Shown one piece after another: positions 56,030 through 64,000 of a stretch of 64,000 nucleotides of DNA. Position numbers and translations under genes: made by a program. Each line of letters opens with the position of its first letter. Within the stretch, counting starts at the first letter, position 1. Source of the stretch: Lojkania enalia (lineage: Eukaryota; Ascomycota; Dothideomycetes; Pleosporales); assembly GCA_010094045.1 (NCBI GenBank), contig ML986768.1, positions 1-64,000 of the forward strand, in the 5' to 3' direction. The notes beneath the pieces are model-generated. The model did no database searches. It was given only the letters and a program-made list of their open reading frames with translations, and was not told the DNA's origin.

Positions 56030-56644
56030 AGCTAGACTGGAAGACCGCAAAATATCTCGAGAATGGCTGTCTGATTTCGATTTCCGCCTTCGATGAATCA
56101 GTAGTTTTCATCCAAGCTCCATTCCCTATGAAAGCGCGGTATCGCAGCGGATCAAACGACATGAGATATGATTCAAAACTAATCGATCCACGTTCCTGAA
56201 GAACTATTATTCATGCCTGAAAGCTTCAAGGAACTTTCTGAGGAATTAAATGAAGCTATTTGAGCTTGCTTAGGACCGAAGGAATTCGTTTTAATGTAGA
56301 CGGATTAAGATTCATGCTTGTAGATGTAGGACTTATGGAGGACATATTGGCCACAAGCTGGATTACTATCACCACTAATGGTCGTTAACTATTTTCATGT
56401 ATACCGGCAAGCGCTCTAGGGCCGGCGGCCTTGGGTGGCAGATCCATTGTCAGTCATGGAAACCAAGGGGAGCATGCGGTTGAGATTGCAGTCTATCCAC
56501 GTAATTTCTAATAACAACGTTCGCGCGTTAGCAGAGTTAGCCAAAAATCGACTGGAAGATATTGTCCCAGAAAACGTCTATTTAGAAATTCATAATGGTT
56601 TAGTGGCTTCTCGGAAGGTTTGGGGACCGACTAAGAAGCAATGA
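56030..56644 (+). pseudogene. Unrecognised decayed gene, C-terminal part
   Basis: Frames pieced together on the plus strand read as one protein: AKYLENGCLISISAFDESVV, FIQAPFPMKARYRSGSNDMR, then after stops TEGIRFNVDGLRFMLVDVG, TTNGR, IPASALGPAALGG, and a final frame ending RALAELAKNRLEDIVPENV and WGPTKKQ before TGA 56644. It may extend left to about 55650. The text is coherent enough to be an eroded gene, but I do not know the family. Confidence 0.4.
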
Positions 56645-59228
56645 ATATCTACTTCCGACTCCACTACCCGCATTCATCGTGTACTACTTAGGTAGTAATT
56701 TACATTTATTTTTTCAATTTAACCAATGGAAGCGCTAACTGGAATATGTGTACTCGGATCTTGAGTCCGGCTACTCCTCGGTTGTCTTCTATTACATTAT
56801 TTCTAATACTCTAATTAGCCAATTACTAGACCGTATGATTTTCTTGCCAGAGCACATACTATCTTATCTGATATAATGACGTGAAGATAATGCCAAGTTT
56901 GACATTATGCTGGCGAATATGTGTATTGTAATAGTGCCAGCATGAGGAGAGCCTTCGGATGGACTCTTGGAGGGTATAGGCATCTACGGATATAAAACAA
57001 AGTACGAAAATAAATAAAATAAAATAAAAATTAAATTAAAATAGAATTTTATAACTAGATCTTGGTCTCCTTGTAAGTTTTAGTGTAAGGAGCTTTTTTA
57101 AATATGTTTGATTTTATTTTGATTCTATTTAGAGTTAAGTTGTGTTGAATTCAAGATCAGTAATGGCTTCTCCCAAGATGTCAATCCATTGTATACCTAG
57201 AATAAATGCCCTCTATTTCCTCAACTATGAATACGGACCGCTTCTGGGTGCTTTGTAGGCCACAATATTCGTAGCTGTATGAGTGGGCGACTTAGTCCTA
57301 TTCTCCTCAGTTAGTCCTCCCTAGGATGTCCCACGATTTTGGCGGTACACGCCCAATTTTGCCGGTCACTAGCCACCTATTTGTGAGAATGTCTTGTAAG
57401 GCTTCTTCAATATGCGCTTTGAGTCATCGGCCTGCCTTCTGCTGAGATTGCTTGTCTGCAGATGCCTAAGCAGTATCTGCAATTGGCCGCAAAACAACGC
57501 TAGAAGCGTACCGCTTAACGGAAGGTAAGCCGCCGAAAGCGCAGTTGCAGACGATACTACAGATTCATGTGGAATGCTTGACATTGCATTGAAGACGGCG
57601 AGCAGAGTTTGGGTAAAGCCAAGTTGGGTGTGTCATTTTTTTGTTGGGAAATGATCTATGGGGTGAGGGACCAACAGAAGAACTTGTTAAAGGCTGTTTT
57701 GTATATGGTAGATCACTAGCACACCTTCGAATGTCGGCGAATGAAAACCGAAAGAAGAGTCCGAGCGGTTGGATATTGTAGAAAGCGAATTATGCGCGCT
57801 TGCATATTGGTAGTGTAAAGCAAGATTGTTGGGCCTGCGAATCGACCGTGTGCACAAGAGAAACAGGAGATGTCACGTCAAACAGGCGGTCCAGAATTAA
57901 GGGGTTATGTCATCGTCGACAGTTCATCTCCAGCCCTAGCTTAGCCAACCATTACTTATAACCACGACTGCATCCAGTCCCCTCTTTACTTCGAATCGGA
58001 ATTGAAAAGGAGCCCCTCTTCAATGAGCTCCACGCATTAGTTTATTTTCTTAGTGCAATCCTCATTTCATCCCGAGTCGGAACGGCCCTTTGACAGAGGA
58101 AGATCACGTGCCTTGTGGTCCAAGCTTCCCAGAAGCCGGTGCTTTTTCCGCTGTCCTACCTCCCATCATTGCCATCATCATTGGCCATCAAAATGCTAAA
58201 AGATCCGCTCGACCGCGAATGATCGATGTTCCAGTCGCGGCGCTCAATCTCTGATCACGCAACTCAAGTATCGCTTGGTCTGCACCTATCCGCAAATGCT
58301 GCGGCCGAGACGGGCCTCATGTAGCTTTGCGACTCGATTTTGAGTCGTACTGCTAGACTTCGGTGATCGGTCCGTCAAACTCACAGGAAATAGTGGCCAG
58401 AGCCACAAATATATTCGTGTGGCTAATTGGCGCTGGCATCTTCATCTAACTCGGGCTGACGTTTTTCAGGTTAAATTCTAGTGTCCATATATTTCGACCC
58501 GGGCAATTTAAGCACATCAGGATCCTGTGGCCGTGCCCAAACATGTGTCTCTCCATTATCGCCTTATCATGCTCGGATCCAATTAGATTGTATTAAAATC
58601 CCTTCATTTAACGAAGCTTCTTTGCAGTCACACGAACTAGGGCCTTTGCGTGTGGTTCCGGCCTTTTCCCCTGTGAACGCCGAGAAAGAGCCTCAAACGA
58701 CCGAAACCCGGGCCCCTATTATCGGAAAGGCATCATGTCCCCTGACTACAGTCTTGGAAGGCAAGGGATCCAAGTCCTCTTGAGGTCGATCGGTTGCGAC
58801 GGATGAAAAATAAGCGCAAGCCAACTGGATCGGTTGTTTCTGTTGTCACTCCATCCTCAATATCCACAAAGAGCGAATCTTTACCCCACATCTTCGCCTT
58901 GTGTTTGCAAAGCGAATTCTCCGGGTCTGCTATCGTTCACCACCTCGGTGATCATCTGAGATATTTACTATCTTAACGCCAGTATGGCTCTGCCGATCCC
59001 AGTACGGTGGCATGATGTAGAATCGCGTATCTGGGATTGGGTACCATGGCCTATATTCCCCTGTTCCCCCCCAACCGTGCCATGTATTGTCGCTAACGGT
59101 CACTAATTAATTTCTCAAGAAACAAAGTGCTGGTGGCATGTCCGTAGCGTGAAAAGTTACTTATAAAACCGCCATGGACCCGTCAGGAATGTGGCATATT
59201 CTGTTGAGGGCTGCCAAATCTGCTCGCT
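56645..59228. other. Gene-poor stretch
   Basis: Includes an AATAA-rich tract at 57000-57050 and small frames (57369-57584 minus, 71 codons with a hydrophobic N-terminus; 58481-58976 plus) without recognisable domains. The right end should hold the promoter of the AA8-AA12 gene. Confidence 0.4.
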
Positions 59229-61358
59229 ATGAGTCCGTGCAAAGTTTTTCTGGGACTCACTGTCCTTGCTGGTACCGGTATGTCATAACTGGTATCAGTT
59301 GCTCCTTGAGTTTACTGAGAGGACGCAGCGCTCGGTCAAACGACCAAACGGTATTGCGACGCCACTACTTCGATATGCTATGCCGGATGGAATGGCGGTA
59401 ATGGGATAACTATCGGCGTGGCTCTGCCGAATGCAACCGCTCCGCCCTTCGACACGGTTCTGCAGATGGTCTCACCGAGAGCGAACGGCTGGGTGGGTTT
59501 CTCTTGGGGTGGAACGATGCCATATGTGCCTTTAACGATCGGCTGGGTCAACAATGCCTCAAGCACTACGATCTATTCGTCTAGAATGGCCTAGTATGTT
59601 GAAACCCTTCTCAAATGGTCGAGCAATTCCTCACAGATTGAAGTGGCTTAAGCTTACCACAGCCGTACGATGCCGCTGAATATGCGTACCTCAAAGGGAC
59701 CGGTTATAACAGCACTCATTGGACTTTAAACGTTCTCTGTAAAGGATGCAGTCAATGGCACGATGTTGATGGGAAATTGGCATCACTTGACCCAGCTAAT
59801 GCGGCGGTTCCACTCGCTCATGCATATGCGTCAAGGGAGCCAAGAGAGCCGGCTAACAACCGCTCTACATTCAACGTCCATACAAATTTCGGCCACTGGA
59901 CTCTCGATCTCTCGCAAGGGGTGAACGAGAATTTCAGCCAATTAGTTGCGGCGAACTTGGTGCCAGACGAGCCTCCAACCCCAAGTAGCACCCCGGTGTC
60001 CAGTTCGAAGCCAACTGTGTCCATTCCAAGCACGCTGAGCACTGCTACCGTTCCAACCCCGTCGACCCCGGCGAGCACTGGTGTGCCTTCGTCGTGTGCT
60101 GGGGTTAGAGCTGCCCACTTCCCGACATTGACGGCAAGCGGCTGGAAAGCTGTCAAAGTTGCGGGCGATTTAACACAGCCTAGAGGCATGGTATTCGATT
60201 CTGCTGGCCATCTTCTTCTTATACAGAATGGCTTAGGCATTACTGGTCACACTATCGGACCTGATGGTTGCTTTACATCCGCAAAAACCATTCTCACTCA
60301 GAGAAACTTGAATCATGGTATCACCCTTAGCCAAGATGGTAAGACGCTTTATGCGAGCTCTGCTACCAGCGTGTATGTATGGGATTACGATGCCGGGTCG
60401 ATGAGCGTGTCCGCGTCGTCGAGGATTATTGTCACTGGCATGGATAGCCGCGGGCATGTGACGCGCACCCTGGCCATCCCTCCAAAGAACCCTAACATCA
60501 TCATTGTCTCTCACGGGTCAAACGATAATTTTGACTGGGATTCTGGCAACATCAAAGTGGGCCGGTCTTGCGTCAAAGCCTTTGATGTTAGCAAAGTCCC
60601 CGCGGGTGGGTATAATTACGCTTCGGGAGGGTACCAACTAGGTTATGGCCTACGAAACGAAGTAGGCCTAGCGTTTGACGCGGACGGAATGTACGCTAGG
60701 CCTCTCCTTTAAAATTACTACCAGCTAGCTGACTGAGGTCTACAGGCTTTGGGGTGTGGAAAATGGGTCGGACGAGGTCCATCGTACGATTGGCGAAACA
60801 GCGGTAGACATCCACATCGACAACCCGGCCGAAGAAATCAACTTCCTCGGAGACCCATCCAAGGAAAACAGGCAGTGGTATGGATATCCGACTTGCTATA
60901 CCGTGTGGCAGCCGAATGTGATCACGGACCGCAAGTTTGCGGTTGGCGACCAATTTGTGCTCGCTCCAAACGGAACATTCACAGACGACACATGCAGAGA
61001 GCAGAGTATGGCACCCAAGCTCGCTTTCCAGGCACACTCAGCACCGCTTGATGCTGTCTTCAACAAGGACTACACAAGCATGTATATAACGTTCCACGGC
61101 AGCTGGAACCGTAGCCCTTCGACGGGTTACAAGGTGGTCGAGGTGCCTTTTTCCAAGAGCACGTCAGGTTTTGGGCCCAGCAGTGCGCTGAATAGCAGCA
61201 CGGGTTATAGTCCTATCTTCTGGAATCCAGAAGAAGAACATTGCTCCACAACGCAGTGCTTCAGGCCGGTGGCGATAGCACAAGATAAGTACGGGCGCAT
61301 GTACATCACAAGCGACAGTGGAAGCGAAGGCGAGATGATTATTCTGGGAAAGAGCTGA
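59229..61358 (+). CDS. Secreted haem/PQQ oxidoreductase: AA8 cytochrome b domain plus AA12 dehydrogenase, 657 aa
   Basis: Exons 59229-59277, 59320-59593, 59653-60690 and 60746-61358 (658 codons). Exon 1 encodes a signal peptide (MSPCKVFLGLTVLAGT); its 42-bp intron is the least certain junction. Residues about 25-210 are a cellobiose-dehydrogenase-type cytochrome domain: CYAGWNGGNGITIGVALP, WVGFSWGGTMPYVPLTIGW with Met83 as likely axial ligand, and NVHTNFGHW with His184 or His189 as the other. A Ser/Thr/Pro linker covers 213-255. Residues 256-657 are a six-bladed propeller of the sorbosone-dehydrogenase/AA12 type: LTQPRGMVFDSAGHLLL, NLNHGITLS, GYGLRNEVGLAFD, and FHGSWNRSPSTGYKVV. AA12 enzymes use PQQ to oxidise sugars and pass electrons through the haem domain, for example to lytic polysaccharide monooxygenases. 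Extracellular. Confidence 0.9.
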
Positions 61359-62289
61359 ATGATGGGTCGCCTGTGGAGTGGGATGAATATGGAGAGGGGT
61401 ATGTTGGGGTGGCGCTAGATGGAAGGGGTATACCATTGTACGGGTTGCCGGCTCTTTGACCAACAATTGGCCTTAAATGTACATTCTTATGTTCTCCTTG
61501 GCTGTGCGTGCAGACTAGGACGATTCATCCTTTATTCATTGGCATCTGCTACTGCGTTTTTGCTGACTCGCCCGGAACGATACATTTGTGAGAGGGACTG
61601 GCTCGGGTTATGGTACCCAAGCGCGACGGTCGCACGAGCTGTCGGCCGACGTGGAGGGCAGGATTACCTACCATTCGACGGGGAACGTTGCTGCGTCCAG
61701 GACAAGGACACGCTAGGGATACAGGCACCCAATGCGCGCAATGCCGTAGCTAGAGGAGGTTTGCCTCTCGCCCTGAGCACACGTATCGTGCCCATGGCAT
61801 GGCGGGGAGTGCGGGCACGGCGGGGTGTCTCGCAAGAAGCTAGGCCCGAAGAGGACTGAGCCGAGGTGTCTCACCTCAGCACGGCCCCCCGACCGCCCCG
61901 GAGTGCGGAGATGGACCCGGCTGCACGATAGGGCCGCAGGGTCCAGACATATCATTCACGATACCAATTCTTGAGGCACTCAAGCCGTGTTCTATGACGC
62001 AGAGCCAATGCTGCCAGAGAGGATGCCCTGAGCCGATGCCTGCCACGGGGCGGGCACAGGCACGATATAATGGAGCGTCCCCTCGCCCACAATAGCCCGC
62101 ACCGGCTCTCCGCCACCACCACCAGCACCCTCCGCCAGCCCTCACCGACAGCGGGTGCTGTACCGAAGACGCCTCTGACAAGCCAGGAACACCTGGATAC
62201 GAGGATAAGAGTATAGAGCGGGCCCTCCCCTCCACACCCACGCTTCGTCGTCGAGCCCCACACTGCACACACTCAGCGGCGCAGCCAGC
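61359..62289. other. GC-rich intergenic stretch
   Basis: Long overlapping frames on both strands arise from high GC; none has a domain. It is the promoter side of the monooxygenase gene. Confidence 0.5.
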
Positions 62290-63780
62290 ATGAACGGCCA
62301 CGCGAACGGCCACGCCGCCTCGACCTTCGGCTATGACGTCCTCGTCATCGGCGCCGGCATCGCAGGCATCAATGCTGGCTACCGCCTCCAGACCGCCCTC
62401 CCAGACTACTCGTACGCCATCTTGGAGGGCCGCCACGAGCTGGGGGGCACGTGGAGTCTGTTCAAATATCCGGGCATCCGCTCCGACTCGGATCTGCACA
62501 CGTTCGGCTTCTCCTTCAATCCGTGGCTGAAGCCGAACTCCATTGCGACTGGCGAGTCCATTATCGAATACCTCAACGAGACTGTGTCTAAGTTTGGCAT
62601 CGATAGGCACATCCAATACAACCACAAGGTCACATCAGCAGACTGGTCGTCGGACCAGCAGCAGTGGCGCCTGGAAGTGGACTATGAGGGACACACGAAG
62701 ATATACCACGCCAAGTTCGTCATCATGGGAACGGGATACTACGACTACGAGAAGCCGTTGGAGGCCAAGATTCCCGGACTGGACAACTTTCAGGGCAAGG
62801 CCGTCCACACCCAATTCTGGCCCGAGGATCTGGATTACAAGGGCAAGAAGATAGTTGTCATCGGCTCCGGCGCCACAACCATAACTCTAGTCCCGGCCCT
62901 AGTTGATGGAGGCGCCGCAAAGGTAACGCAGCTGCAGCGCTCCCCTTCGTACGTCATGAACTCGCCGCAGAAGAAACCTGGCGAGTATGCCTGGTACGAA
63001 CGGGTTTTGCCGCGCGCCTTGGCCCTTTGGGTCACACGTATGAAGTTCATCCTCATTCCATACCTTTTCTATCTATTCTGCAGGAAGTTTCCGAACTCAG
63101 CTCGGAACCTATTGAGGAAAGAGGCAAAGTCCGTGCTCCCGGAGGGCTTTCCAATGGACCCGCATTTCCAGCCTAGCTACAACCCGTGGGATCAGCGCCT
63201 GTGCTTCTGTCCAGACAACGACTTCTTCAAGAGCTTCGAGTCCGGACGCGCCGAGATCATCACCGACACCATCAGATCCGTGGTAAAAGACGGCATCGAG
63301 CTAAATAGCGGCCACAAAGTGGACGCAGACATCATCGTAACAGCAACAGGTCTGAACGTCCAAGTATGCGGCAAGATCGCCATCTCCGTCGACAAACAGC
63401 CCGTCGACGTTTCCTCGCAATGGCTCTGGCGCCACACTATGCTCACTAATGTCCCTAATCTCGGCGTTCTAATCGGCTATATCAACGCATCGTGGACGCT
63501 CGGCGCCGATTCGTCGTGCCTTCTACTCACACGTTTATTGACATACATGCGGAATAATGGGTACACCAAGACGACGCCCTCAATTTCCGAGTCCGAGAAG
63601 CAGAATCCGAGACCTGTGCTTGGGCTGACGAGTACATACCTTAAGAATGCATTTAAGGCTCTACCACATGCAGGGAACAGTGGGCCGTGGTTACCTAGGG
63701 AAAATTATTTTAAGGATTATTGGGCGGCAACTAGAGCGGATCTGAGGAAAGGGTTGAATTTTGAGAAGGTGAGCACCTAA
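62290..63780 (+). CDS. Class B flavin monooxygenase, Baeyer-Villiger type, 496 aa
   Basis: FAD- and NADPH-dependent enzyme inserting oxygen next to a ketone or onto a heteroatom; substrate unknown. Single exon, ATG 62290. FAD-binding GAGIAG at 21-26, the Baeyer-Villiger fingerprint FQGKAVHTQFWP at 167-178 matching FxGxxxHxxxWP exactly, and the NADPH Rossmann motif GSGATT at 192-197, as in EthA/MymA-type members. TATGL (substrate-domain hinge) and GYINASWTL follow. A hydrophobic patch at 257-268 may be membrane-associated. The frame ends at TAA 63780; GTGAGC just before it resembles a splice donor, so a short extra exon is possible. Confidence 0.93.
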   Translation: MNGHANGHAASTFGYDVLVIGAGIAGINAGYRLQTALPDYSYAILEGRHELGGTWSLFKYPGIRSDSDLHTFGFSFNPWLKPNSIATGESIIEYLNETVSKFGIDRHIQYNHKVTSADWSSDQQQWRLEVDYEGHTKIYHAKFVIMGTGYYDYEKPLEAKIPGLDNFQGKAVHTQFWPEDLDYKGKKIVVIGSGATTITLVPALVDGGAAKVTQLQRSPSYVMNSPQKKPGEYAWYERVLPRALALWVTRMKFILIPYLFYLFCRKFPNSARNLLRKEAKSVLPEGFPMDPHFQPSYNPWDQRLCFCPDNDFFKSFESGRAEIITDTIRSVVKDGIELNSGHKVDADIIVTATGLNVQVCGKIAISVDKQPVDVSSQWLWRHTMLTNVPNLGVLIGYINASWTLGADSSCLLLTRLLTYMRNNGYTKTTPSISESEKQNPRPVLGLTSTYLKNAFKALPHAGNSGPWLPRENYFKDYWAATRADLRKGLNFEKVST

Positions 63781-64000
63781 AGTTGAGAAGATGGGATGGG
63801 GGGATATGATCGGTGATGAGAGTGGAGCGTGAGTGGGATTTGGAGCCAGGTTGAATAATGGGTGCGTGATGGAAGCCAGTTGCGCTATCATGTTTGATAT
63901 GTTTGGAACTTTATCTAGATACAGCTTATCTAGTGATACTGTTTGATTGAGGGCTTATTATTATTATTACACATGGAGGTATGGATGGGTAGATAGCATC

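Noticed and set aside
61876..62625. Minus-strand frame of 249 codons
   Set aside because: Its left part is low-complexity GC-rich DNA and its right part is antisense to the flavin monooxygenase; no domain.

Overview
The window is nuclear DNA of a filamentous ascomycete (Pezizomycotina). Genes carry short GT-AG introns of about 42-121 bp. Families typical of these fungi are present: a HET domain, a HeLo domain, Zn2Cys6 activators, a CRAL-TRIO/RhoGAP protein and an AA8-AA12 secreted oxidoreductase. I cannot fix the class from sequence alone. Most intact genes had to be assembled from several exons; every spliced model given here keeps one open frame and has a total length divisible by three.

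Core blocks. 1-1089 (-): PHO84-type phosphate transporter, cut by the left edge. 16776-19855: an SDR oxidoreductase and a secreted HEFGH protein. 20214-37342, the densest part: Zn2Cys6 regulator, chorismate synthase, CRAL-TRIO/RhoGAP protein, RQC1/TCF25, mitochondrial PP2C, ammonium transporter, EFM6-like lysine methyltransferase and a small secreted cysteine-rich protein. 40734-41150: a small conserved protein. 51458-52235: dienelactone hydrolase. 59229-63780: an AA8-AA12 haem/PQQ enzyme and a Baeyer-Villiger-type flavin monooxygenase.

Accessory blocks. About 2.8-16 kb and 41-58 kb are AT-richer and full of decayed genes that appear only when frames are pieced together across stops and frameshifts. 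They include two J-domain genes (one with degenerate repeats of roughly 35-40 residues), two pogo/Fot-type transposase C-termini, a HET-domain gene ending in C2H2 fingers, a broken beta/gamma-crystallin plus aerolysin-fold gene, a homoserine-dehydrogenase-like oxidoreductase, a prtT-like activator and an F-box gene. Many of the stops are one C-to-T change from CAG, CAA or CGA, as repeat-induced point mutation or deamination would leave. A fold-back element with 150-bp arms (53656-54013) has a solo arm about 50 kb away (4150-4298).

The most striking intact gene is 47175-50813: an N-terminal HeLo cell-death domain joined in one polypeptide to a DUF7025-AAA ATPase whose Walker B and sensor-1 residues are altered. 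It sits among relics of non-self-recognition-type and regulatory genes. The broad picture is conserved housekeeping genes interleaved with a fast-decaying compartment that holds cell-death, recognition and putative pore-forming genes.
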